Below, piece by piece: positions 1 through 5,620 of a DNA stretch of 8,320 nucleotides. Made by a program: the position numbers and the translations under genes. How positions within the stretch are numbered: position 1 is the stretch's first letter; every line of letters starts with the position of its first letter. Origin of the DNA: an uncultured Lachnospiraceae bacterium (GTDB lineage Bacteria; Bacillota_A; Clostridia; Lachnospirales; Lachnospiraceae); NCBI GenBank assembly GCA_902773195.1, contig CACYDL010000120.1:1-8320 (forward strand), written 5' to 3'. The notes below the pieces were generated by a model, which made no database searches, was not told the origin of the DNA, and saw only the letters and a list, made by a program, of their open reading frames with translations.

Positions 1-21
1 AAAGAAGAAAACCATGGATAA
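1..21 (+). CDS. Possible 3' end of hflK (partial, enters from the left edge)
   Basis: The frame starting at base 1 reads KEENHG and then TAA at 19-21, giving an 8-bp overlap with the hflC start. HflK normally sits directly upstream of HflC and the two form a membrane complex, so a short hydrophilic tail here fits. Only six residues are visible and none is diagnostic, so this rests on position and family knowledge rather than on recognisable sequence. Confidence 0.25.
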   Translation, partial: KEENHG

Positions 22-880
22 AAAAATACTGCTGCTCCCCGTCGCCCTCATCGCGGCGTTCGTGATTCTCTCCGGCGTCTACACGGTGGGAATGAACCAG
101 TACGCGGCGGTCAGCCAGTTCGGCAGAATCGTCGCCGTCCACGACACCCCCGGCCTGAAGATGAAGGTGCCCTTCATCCAGAGCGTACGGATGATCTCAA
201 AGCGGACCAAGCTCTACGACGTGCCTCTCTCGGACGTCATCACGAGGGACAAAAAGAGCATGATCGCGGACAACTACGTCTTATGGAAGGTCTCCGACCC
301 GACGAAATACATCCGGACGCTGGACGCCATGGATCCCCGGGCGGAGGAACGGATCGAGGCGGCGGTCTACAACGCCCTGAAAAACGTGATCTCCTCCCTC
401 AACCAGGACGAGGTGATCGAAGCCCGCGGCGACAAGCTGACCCAGATGCTGACGGAGGAGGCCAATTCCGACATCGGGGATTACGGGATCGAGATTCTCA
501 CCGCCGAAATCAAGGCCCTCGATCTCCCGGACGACAACAAGGACGCCGTCTACAAGAGAATGATCTCCGAGAGAGAAAACATCGCCGGCTCCTACAAGGC
601 GGAGGGCGAGGCCGAGGCCAAGAAAATCAAAAACGACACGAACAAGCAGGTCCAGGTGACGAAGGCGGAAGCCAGAAAACAGGCGGAGATCATAGAGGCG
701 GAGGGCGAGGCAAAATACATGGAGATCCTCGCGAACGCCTACGACACCGAAGAAAAGAAGGATTTCTACCTGTTCCTGCGCTCTCTGGACGCGTACAAGG
801 CCTCGCTGTCGGGGAGCGGAAACACGATCATCATCGACAAGGATTCGGAAATCGCGGAACTGTTCTACGACATTCCGTGA
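14..880 (+). CDS. hflC: HflC-like SPFH (band 7) membrane protein
   Basis: This 288-aa protein has one N-terminal hydrophobic segment (residues about 4-26), which would anchor it with most of the protein on one side of the membrane. The SPFH/band 7 domain follows (about 27-190), with the family-typical stretch NQYAAVSQFGRIV near its start and a GLKMKVPFIQ stretch at 48-57. Residues about 186-245 form a long charged Ala/Glu/Lys-rich helix (SERENIAGSYKAEGEAEAKK and onward), as in HflC proteins, where it supports oligomerisation with HflK. In characterised bacteria HflK and HflC form a large cage around the FtsH protease and modulate its degradation of membrane proteins; that role is transferred by homology. 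Length is close to the usual size. The ATG at 14 has only a weak purine-rich upstream sequence (AAAGAAGAAAACC), which suggests translational coupling to an upstream gene. The gene converges on the methyltransferase ending at 974. Confidence 0.9.
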   Translation: MDKKILLLPVALIAAFVILSGVYTVGMNQYAAVSQFGRIVAVHDTPGLKMKVPFIQSVRMISKRTKLYDVPLSDVITRDKKSMIADNYVLWKVSDPTKYIRTLDAMDPRAEERIEAAVYNALKNVISSLNQDEVIEARGDKLTQMLTEEANSDIGDYGIEILTAEIKALDLPDDNKDAVYKRMISERENIAGSYKAEGEAEAKKIKNDTNKQVQVTKAEARKQAEIIEAEGEAKYMEILANAYDTEEKKDFYLFLRSLDAYKASLSGSGNTIIIDKDSEIAELFYDIP

Positions 881-973
881 CGCCCGGGGAAGAAGGTTCG
901 AAGGCGCGGGACTCACGGGGCTTTACATTCCGGGCTGCCGGTCCCTGATCGAGCTGGCGCGCCCGTGACGCCT

Positions 974-1759
974 TTATTTCACGCCCGTCAGAAGGGCGGA
1001 TCCCGAAAGGCCCATCCAGCCGGCCTCGCTCTTCCTGATCCACGTTCCGTCGGTGGTGTCGATCAGCTCGACCCTCCTGTATCCCATCTTCTTCAGCTTT
1101 TCCGTGAAGGACGCCATATCTCCGTATTTTCCCGCGGAGAAGATGTCGTGGATGGCAAAGGTCCCGCCCTTTTTCAGCGTCCGCAGCGTCTCCAGCAGGA
1201 TGGCCTGCCGGTCGTTCGACGGGATGTTGTGATAGACGTAGTTGCTCGCCACCGCGTCAAAGGTTTCATCCGGAAACTCCAGGCGGGTGGCGTCTCCCTG
1301 CCGGAAACGGACGTTCTTCACGCCTTCCGCCGCGGCGTTGTTCTCGCACAGCGGCCGGTTAAAGGAGGCGTATTCCTTTCCCCAGCGGTCAACGCCGGTC
1401 ACCTCCGCCCCGGGGTTCCGCTTTGCGATGGCGATGGCCAGCGCCCCGCTGCCGCAGCCCACGTCCAGGCACGTGCCGCCCTCCGGCAGATCCACGCAGG
1501 CCGCGATACCGTCGATGATCTGCTTTGACATCTTCCTCTTTCCGTTGTAGTCAAACGCGCGGTGCATAAGATACGACCAGATGAAGACGCCGGTGAAGGC
1601 GATCCCCGCCGCGGCGAAAAGGATCGTCAGGACCAGCTTCGCCGTCCCCTGGGGCATCAGCAGACGCACGATCAGCAGGAGGATCCAGGATCCTGCCGCG
1701 CCCCCGAAGAAAGAAGCCACCATTCCCTTCGGCATCCAGTTTTTATAATCTGCTTTCAT
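974..1759 (-). CDS. Membrane-anchored class I SAM-dependent methyltransferase
   Basis: I place the start at the ATG at 1757-1759, giving 261 aa (MKADYKNW...), because AAAGGAGG lies 8 nt upstream. Longer in-frame starts exist but fit that site badly. Residues about 13-34 and 42-64 are hydrophobic and should form a membrane hairpin. A complete Rossmann methyltransferase follows: motif I DVGCGSG (99-105) for SAM binding, an acidic residue at the end of strand 2 (D124 in TGVDRWG), the GDATRLEFPDETFDAV region (155-170), and a strand near LKKGGTFAIHDIF (195-207). The fold is that of the Methyltransf_11/25 (UbiE-like) group. The substrate cannot be read from sequence; the anchor suggests a lipid, quinone-like or membrane-associated target (inference). 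It is the last gene of the minus-strand unit, after a 106-nt gap from the preceding methyltransferase. It shares the pattern NVRF.QGD...F.DETFD.V with that neighbour, which is general family similarity and possibly recent paralogy. Confidence 0.85.
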   Translation of the reverse strand: MKADYKNWMPKGMVASFFGGAAGSWILLLIVRLLMPQGTAKLVLTILFAAAGIAFTGVFIWSYLMHRAFDYNGKRKMSKQIIDGIAACVDLPEGGTCLDVGCGSGALAIAIAKRNPGAEVTGVDRWGKEYASFNRPLCENNAAAEGVKNVRFRQGDATRLEFPDETFDAVASNYVYHNIPSNDRQAILLETLRTLKKGGTFAIHDIFSAGKYGDMASFTEKLKKMGYRRVELIDTTDGTWIRKSEAGWMGLSGSALLTGVK

Positions 1760-1767
1760 CGTCATTT

Positions 1768-1775
1768 CCTCCTTT
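1768..1775 (-). promoter_or_regulatory. Shine-Dalgarno site deciding the start of the membrane methyltransferase
   Basis: The minus strand reads AAAGGAGG here, a near-perfect anti-SD match. It lies 8 nt before the ATG at 1759 but only 2 nt before the ATG two codons earlier, and it lies downstream of the more distal ATG at 1798. The MKADYK start is therefore preferred. Confidence 0.8.
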
Positions 1776-1833
1776 AAGCCGGAAGAGGCCGCCGACATCG
1801 GCCGGCGCCCGTCCGGTACAGTCTTCTGTCACA

Positions 1834-1853
1834 GGCGGAGCAGCTCCTCCGCC
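1834..1853. repeat. 7-bp inverted repeat between the two methyltransferase genes
   Basis: GGCGGAG (1834-1840) and CTCCGCC (1847-1853) flank a 6-nt loop. On the minus-strand transcript no U-tract follows, so it does not look like an intrinsic terminator. It may simply reflect local GC-rich sequence, including the possible former C-terminal codons of the upstream methyltransferase. Confidence 0.3.
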
Positions 1854-1865
1854 GTCTCCGGCTTT

Positions 1866-2546
1866 CTACTTTTTGCAGCGGAAGCAGCCGATCCCTTCCA
1901 CCGCGGTCACCTTCACCTCGGCGTAGCTCTGCTCCAGGCGCCGCCTCAGACTCTCCTTCGTCTCGTACGGAGGCGTAAAATAGCCCTTCGGCTGGTACAG
2001 ATGGCGGATGAACCAGTCCGTGCGTCGGCATTCGCCCTGAATATAGAAGCAGCCGCAGAAGGTGCCCCCTTTCTTCAGGACCCGGCAGGTCTCACGATAG
2101 GCGGCCTCCTTGTCCGGGAAGGCATGAAACCCGTTCAGCGACAGGACGACGTCGAAGGTCTCGTCCTCAAAGGGAAGCGCTCCCACGTCTCCCTGCAGAA
2201 AACGGACGTTCTTCAGGCCCATGCGTCCGGCCTTCGTCCTGGCGGAGCTCATCATTTTTTCGGAGTAGTCCAGGCAGGTGACATCCGCGTCCGGAAGGTC
2301 CGCGTACACCGGCATGGTCAGCACCCCCGTTCCCACCGGCACCTCCAGAAGCTTTCCGGTGAAATGTTCGGGCACGCCGTATAAGGCCCTCTCCAGGTAG
2401 TTCCGGTTCTTCTCTCCGTCCATGTTCCAGACGACCCGGCAGACGGCCTTTCCCAGCAGCGTGGAATAGGTCATCATTCCGTCGTAGAAGCCGTCGTTGC
2501 TGCCGGTCATCCTGTAGGCGTTTTTTATCTGATCCTTTCTCGTCAT
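1866..2546 (-). CDS. Soluble class I SAM-dependent methyltransferase (UbiE-like fold)
   Basis: This 226-aa protein starts at the ATG at 2544-2546, with AAAGGA 8 nt upstream. The frame stays open further upstream, but that extension crosses into the hydrolase gene and looks non-coding. Motif I is EVPVGTG (68-74), a variant in which a proline follows the acidic residue and valine. The strand-2 acid is D93 (TCLDYSEKM), followed by NVRFLQGD (113-120) and PFEDETFDVVLSLNGFHAF (125-143). The fold is Methyltransf_11/25; no membrane segment is seen. The substrate is unknown. It is the middle gene of the unit, 50 nt after the hydrolase stop. The C-terminus ends abruptly at CFRCKK in front of a TAG. Removing one A from the five-A run just before the stop would extend the protein by about nine residues through a coding-like tail (SRKPETAEELLRL), so a small frameshift or sequencing error is possible. 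Confidence 0.85.
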   Translation of the reverse strand: MTRKDQIKNAYRMTGSNDGFYDGMMTYSTLLGKAVCRVVWNMDGEKNRNYLERALYGVPEHFTGKLLEVPVGTGVLTMPVYADLPDADVTCLDYSEKMMSSARTKAGRMGLKNVRFLQGDVGALPFEDETFDVVLSLNGFHAFPDKEAAYRETCRVLKKGGTFCGCFYIQGECRRTDWFIRHLYQPKGYFTPPYETKESLRRRLEQSYAEVKVTAVEGIGCFRCKK

Positions 2547-2596
2547 GACAGCTGTCCTTTCCCTGATCTGACACAATCCGACACGCTTCGCGCCCT

Positions 2597-3517
2597 TCAC
2601 CAGTTTTTGAGCGCCTGTCTCACGCCGCGGTCGATGTCCCGGCGCGTCTCCCTGCATTCCTTCGGAAATTTCCTCCCGGCCCGGAAGGCGGCTCCCACCA
2701 GCAGGCTTCCGCCCACCGGGAGCATGATCTTCAGCATCGATTCCGGGAACGCAAAATGCGTCCCGTGCTCGTACAGCAGCGACCGGAAGCGGCAGCTGTG
2801 GGGCTTTTCCTCCAGCCGTTTTTCCATGCGGCGGATATAGCGGCAGGTATCCCACAGCACGTCGTCCTCCGCTCCGATGCAGAGAACGTCTCCCCTGATA
2901 TTCTCGACCCGGATTTTCTCCTCCTCCCGCAGAGGATGCCGCCGCTCCGATTCGTCGAACAAGGGTCTCGAGGCCACCATGTCCCCGCCGGCTTTGGAGG
3001 CTTCCTTAATTTTCAGCCAGTACTCCGGATGCCGGTAGGCGTAGGGCAGGTACGGCAGAGGCCTTCCCTCCCACGAAACGGAGGACTCATGGTCTCCCGG
3101 GCGCTCTTTCATCCCGTCTTTCCCGTCCCGGTAGAAGCCCTCCATCACAAAGTCCGGCGGCGAGATCGCGATCGTCAGGCTGATCTGCGGATAATAGGAC
3201 GCGGCCAGAAGCGCCAGCATCCCGGTGGTCGACGCGCCGACAATGCCGATCTTGCGGCAGCCCTTGCCCCGGAGCACCTCTATGGCTTTCCCGAACCGCT
3301 CCAGCGGATAGTTGTGATGTCCGTAGTCCTTCCTGTCGGGGGACATGGCCATCACATGGCATCCCTGCTGCTGCAGCCACCGGGCACCGGACGCGGCCAT
3401 GCGGTCGTCGACCGCGTCGCCGAGCATCAGAATCACCGCCTTGTCCGTTTCCCCGGGGCACGCATAAAACGCCCCGTAAAAGCCGTCTGTCTCCGGCCTG
3501 TAATATTGTTTTTTCAC
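2597..3517 (-). CDS. Alpha/beta hydrolase, BAAT C-terminal / dienelactone hydrolase-like
   Basis: This 306-aa protein starts at GTG (3515-3517). No ATG lies upstream in frame before a stop, and GGAGGGG sits 6 nt before the GTG. The alpha/beta hydrolase fold is suggested by strands AVILMLGDAVDD (27-38) and GCHVMAMSPD (52-61). The predicted nucleophile elbow is GIVGASTTGMLALLAASYYP (91-110) with Ser96, the predicted acid is Asp218 or Asp219 (IGAEDDVLWD), and the predicted base is His254 (YEHGTHFAFPES, 249-260). The elbow GASTTG departs from strict G-x-S-x-G because Thr replaces the last Gly. Layout and length resemble proteins annotated as acyl-CoA thioester hydrolase/BAAT C-terminal domain proteins. 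Those relatives cleave or transfer acyl esters or thioesters, but the true substrate is unknown. No signal peptide is seen, so it is likely cytoplasmic. It is the first gene of the unit with two methyltransferases, which hints at a shared small-molecule modification or detoxification task (inference). Confidence 0.8.
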   Translation of the reverse strand: MKKQYYRPETDGFYGAFYACPGETDKAVILMLGDAVDDRMAASGARWLQQQGCHVMAMSPDRKDYGHHNYPLERFGKAIEVLRGKGCRKIGIVGASTTGMLALLAASYYPQISLTIAISPPDFVMEGFYRDGKDGMKERPGDHESSVSWEGRPLPYLPYAYRHPEYWLKIKEASKAGGDMVASRPLFDESERRHPLREEEKIRVENIRGDVLCIGAEDDVLWDTCRYIRRMEKRLEEKPHSCRFRSLLYEHGTHFAFPESMLKIMLPVGGSLLVGAAFRAGRKFPKECRETRRDIDRGVRQALKNW

Positions 3518-3523
3518 CTTGAT

Positions 3524-3530
3524 CCCCTCC
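3524..3530 (-). promoter_or_regulatory. Strong Shine-Dalgarno site for the GTG-initiated hydrolase
   Basis: The minus strand reads GGAGGGG, followed by ATCAAG and then GTG at 3517. This supports GTG as the genuine start in the absence of any upstream in-frame ATG. Confidence 0.75.
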
Positions 3531-3610
3531 GTCCGGTTCTTTTTCGCAAACAGAAAGGAGTCGGCCCGAAATCGTCCGAATCCCGCTCCGCGAAGGCTTT
3601 CACACTTCTA

Positions 3611-3645
3611 TTAGATTTCACTAACCAGCTATACTATACATCTAA
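3611..3645. repeat. Inverted repeat, possible operator over the promoter -10 region
   Basis: TTAGAT (3611-3616) and ATCTAA (3640-3645) are perfect inverted arms separated by 23 nt. Inside lies the odd palindrome TATACTATA (3630-3638), which contains the predicted -10. The centre (about 3628) is near the predicted transcription start, as expected for a repressor site. The block is AT-rich against a GC-rich background. No cognate regulator is encoded nearby, so the operator role is inferred. Confidence 0.4.
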
Positions 3646-3661
3646 CTTCTGAAAAATGCAA
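3633..3661 (-). promoter_or_regulatory. Sigma-A-like promoter for the hydrolase-methyltransferase unit
   Basis: On the minus strand the -35 element TTGCAT (3656-3661) is followed by a 17-nt spacer and the -10 element TATAGT (3633-3638). The -10 differs from TATAAT at one base; the -35 matches TTGACA only at TTG. The predicted start of transcription is about 3626, leaving a leader of about 110 nt before the GTG at 3517. No riboswitch or convincing leader structure was recognised in that leader. The spacing and the local AT-richness are the main support. Confidence 0.6.
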
Positions 3662-3733
3662 GACTGGTTTCCCGCGGCCGGGCCGCAGGGACAGGCTCAG
3701 GATACAGCGTTGTATTTTTATCAGAATCACTCT

Positions 3734-3770
3734 GAAGCCGACATGGAATATCCTTTTCCATGCCGGCTTC
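3734..3770 (-). terminator. 15-bp hairpin downstream of the ABC-exporter remnant, possible terminator
   Basis: Arms at 3734-3748 and 3756-3770 pair over 15 positions with a 7-nt loop. On the minus-strand RNA all 15 pair, one as a G-U wobble; on the plus strand that position is an A-C mismatch, so the minus strand forms the better stem. It begins 41 nt after the stop at 3812, where a terminator for the minus-strand genes would be expected. No U-run follows immediately (AGAGTGATTCTG), so it is not a canonical intrinsic terminator. Confidence 0.45.
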
Positions 3771-3811
3771 GTGCCATGTTGTTCTTCTGTTCCCGACGGC
3801 ATCTCCGCGCT

Positions 3812-4141
3812 TCAGAGGCGGGGGGACTGCCTGTCCCGGTTCACCTTCCAGCTCACGGCCTCCCGCCGCTCGCTGATAAAGCACCGGTAGATGCCTTCCT
3901 CCTTCATGAGCTCCCCGTGGGTGCCCTGCTGCACAATCTTTCCGTGGTCCACCACGAGGATCTGGTCCGCGTGCTCCACCGTCTTCAGGCGGTGGGCGAT
4001 CATGATGACGGTCTTCTCCTTCGTCAGCGTCCGGATCGCCTGCATCAGATCGTTCTCGTTTTCCGGGTCCACGTTGGCGGTGGCTTCATCCAGGAAGATG
4101 ACCGGCGCGTCCTTCATCATCGCCCTCGCGTAAATCCTCAT
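3812..4141 (-). pseudogene. C-terminal remnant of an ABC exporter (ATPase domain tail)
   Basis: The 109-aa reading frame matches only the last part of an ABC nucleotide-binding domain: helix YARAMMKDAP (4-13), Walker B and catalytic Glu in VIFLDEA (14-20), D-loop TANVDPENE (21-29), and the H-loop His50 in IMIAHRL (46-52). It ends with an exporter-type tail (HGKIVQQGTHGELMKEEGIY, 66-85). The membrane domain, Walker A, Q-loop and LSGGQ signature are absent, and a full exporter half-transporter is about 580 aa. Homology begins just where the signature would have ended, so about 80% of the gene is missing. The retained part looks intact and conserved, which suggests recent loss. It starts 9 bp after the stop of the degenerate ABC gene, and no clear Shine-Dalgarno site precedes the ATG at 4141. 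By itself it cannot bind ATP productively. A join between unrelated contigs is the main alternative. Confidence 0.75.
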
Positions 4142-4150
4142 TTTTGGGCC

Positions 4151-5620
4151 TCACCCCTCGCTGTAGAAGGATCTGTACATTTCCTCCTCCGAAATGATGC
4201 GGCCGTTCTTCGCGTAGATCTCGTCGCCGTCGATGAGGGAAAGCGTGGACGGCGCGGAGGTCAGCAGGATGATCGACACCCCGCGGTTCAGCAGGATCCG
4301 GATCATGTCGAGCGTGATCTTCCGGATGCGGACGTCAGTCTCGACGAAGGGCTTCTCGATGAACAGAACCGATGGCGCGCTGATGAGGATACGCGCGTAG
4401 ACCACCTTCTGCAGGGTCTCCGGGGAGCACTCGGCGGCTTTCTTCTGCGGCGTTTCAATCCCGAACTGCGTGCGCAGCAGGCGGTCGATGTGTTCCGTAT
4501 AGCCCCTCTGCATGAAGAGCGCGCGGACCTTGCCGGCGAGGGGCAGCATCAGGTTGTCGCGGAGGGACATCGTCTCTACGACCGCGCTCCGGTATGGCGA
4601 CTCCGGACACCAGATCACCCCGCGCCGCATGGCGGCGCCGTACCCCTGCGGGCGGCGGAAGCTCCTGCCGTTCACCAGGAAGGAGCCCTGAAGAACCGGC
4701 GTCTCGCCGCTCACCAGCTGGCGGAAGCCGCGGACCGTCCGGCTGTCCAGACAGAGGATCTTGAGCAGCTCTCCGCTTCCCGCGGAGAAGGTGACGTCCT
4801 TCAGCCAGGCGGTCGAGACGTGCTCCAGCGAAATGGCCGGGAAAAGCTCCTCCTCCTCGTCCTCTGTAAAGGAGTCGAAGAGGGCCTCGCTCACGGCAGG
4901 GGAGCTCTGTCTCCGGAACATATAGCTCCAGAAGGACTCCCGGTTGAAGAAGGCCGCCTCAAAGCAGGCGATGTCGCTGCCGCCCCGTATCACCATGACC
5001 TGATCCGCCCCGCTGAAAATGTTGGTTTCGATGGAATCCATGATGACAAAGGCGAAGCCCATGTCCGCCATCCTGCGGATCAGTCCGTAGACGGGGGCGA
5101 ATTCTCCCTCGGTCACGGTCTCGGAGATGCCGGACAGGATGATGATCCGCCGCTGCTCCAGGTACGCCTTCAGCAGCATGACCAGGATCTTCTCCTGCGT
5201 CGTGAGTTCCTGGACCGGGCGGTCGATGTCGATGGCCAGGCCGAACCGGGAGAGCAGCTCCCTGCTGACGTTCCGGTAGCTCTGTGAGCGGACGAAGACG
5301 CTCTTTTGGGAAAAAATGCAGATATTTTCCGAGACGGAAAGGGTGCTGATCAGGGAGAGCCGCTCGTCGATCAGAAAGAAGGTGCGGTCGCTCGCCGCCT
5401 TCAGCGCGTTCTGGCGGACGCTCTTCCGGCCGATCCGCATGGTTCCCTCGATCCGGCATTCTCCGCGGAACAGGGCGTGCAGCGCCTGCTCCTCCGCGAC
5501 GCTGTCGCAGATGATGCCCAGGATCTCCCCCTCATAGATATGCAGATGAAAGTCGCTGAAGGCCCGCTTGTCGCCGAGAAAGACAGAGGCCGCCTCCAGG
5601 GCGTAAAGTTCATGCTTCAT
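4151..5620 (-). CDS. Degenerate tandem ABC protein (sugar importer ATPase-like, probably non-catalytic)
   Basis: The 489-aa protein has the two-cassette layout and length of RbsA/MglA/XylG sugar-import ATPases (about 500 aa). Cassette 1 spans about 1-235, an acidic linker (FTEDEEEELFP) about 251-261, and cassette 2 about 262-489. Landmarks align but key residues are gone. The P-loop positions read CDSVAEEQALHAL (38-50) and CLDSRTVRGFRQLV (290-303), with no GxxxxGK[ST]. The signature positions read LTTQEK (139-144) and CSPETLQKV (398-406) rather than LSGGQ-like. Walker B positions read IIILSGIS (159-166) and VLFIEKPF (418-425), with the Asp-Glu pair lost. Fold-type residues such as VSENICIF (96-103), MSLRDNLMLP (351-360) and GVSIILLTS (447-455) remain. 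The frame is open throughout, so it seems selected rather than decaying. The ATG at 5620 overlaps the kinase stop by 11 bp, implying coupled translation. I infer a scaffolding or signalling role with the kinase. No permease or binding-protein gene accompanies it. Confidence 0.7.
   Translation of the reverse strand: MKHELYALEAASVFLGDKRAFSDFHLHIYEGEILGIICDSVAEEQALHALFRGECRIEGTMRIGRKSVRQNALKAASDRTFFLIDERLSLISTLSVSENICIFSQKSVFVRSQSYRNVSRELLSRFGLAIDIDRPVQELTTQEKILVMLLKAYLEQRRIIILSGISETVTEGEFAPVYGLIRRMADMGFAFVIMDSIETNIFSGADQVMVIRGGSDIACFEAAFFNRESFWSYMFRRQSSPAVSEALFDSFTEDEEEELFPAISLEHVSTAWLKDVTFSAGSGELLKILCLDSRTVRGFRQLVSGETPVLQGSFLVNGRSFRRPQGYGAAMRRGVIWCPESPYRSAVVETMSLRDNLMLPLAGKVRALFMQRGYTEHIDRLLRTQFGIETPQKKAAECSPETLQKVVYARILISAPSVLFIEKPFVETDVRIRKITLDMIRILLNRGVSIILLTSAPSTLSLIDGDEIYAKNGRIISEEEMYRSFYSEG

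Larger units (their letters stand above)
3518..3811. other. Intergenic region between the ABC remnant and the hydrolase
   Basis: This 294-bp gap contains, in minus-strand order, the large hairpin (3734-3770), a small TCAGA/TCTGA inverted repeat (3721-3735), a GC-rich palindrome GCGGCC-G-GGCCGC (3674-3686), the promoter (3633-3661) with its inverted repeat, and the leader of the hydrolase mRNA with its Shine-Dalgarno site. No convincing gene is seen. A 29-codon GTG-started frame ending at the hydrolase start lacks a usable ribosome-binding site and looks non-coding. Confidence 0.6.

Noticed and set aside
914..967. Bidirectional terminator between the convergent hflC and methyltransferase genes
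   Set aside because: Only a 7-bp TCACGGG/CCCGTGA pair with a 43-nt loop was found and no T-tract, too weak to call.
1760..1798. 13-residue longer start for the membrane methyltransferase
   Set aside because: The AAAGGAGG at 1768-1775 falls inside this extension and is ideally spaced for the ATG at 1759.
2547..2855. Extended N-terminus of the soluble methyltransferase
   Set aside because: The frame is open upstream, but it overlaps the hydrolase coding region, its sequence is Pro/Gly/Arg-rich and unlike the family, and a good ribosome-binding site supports the ATG at 2546.
3518..3604. 29-codon GTG-started leader peptide whose TGA overlaps the hydrolase GTG
   Set aside because: It has no properly spaced Shine-Dalgarno site and an Arg-rich, random-looking composition; the overlap is probably chance.
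3674..3686. GC palindrome as a terminator or protein site
   Set aside because: Its loop is too small for a full-length stem, no U-run follows, and such short GC palindromes are expected by chance in this composition.
3656..5287. 543-codon open frame on the plus strand opposite the ABC genes
   Set aside because: It is a compositional shadow of the degenerate ABC gene and the exporter remnant, without recognisable motifs.
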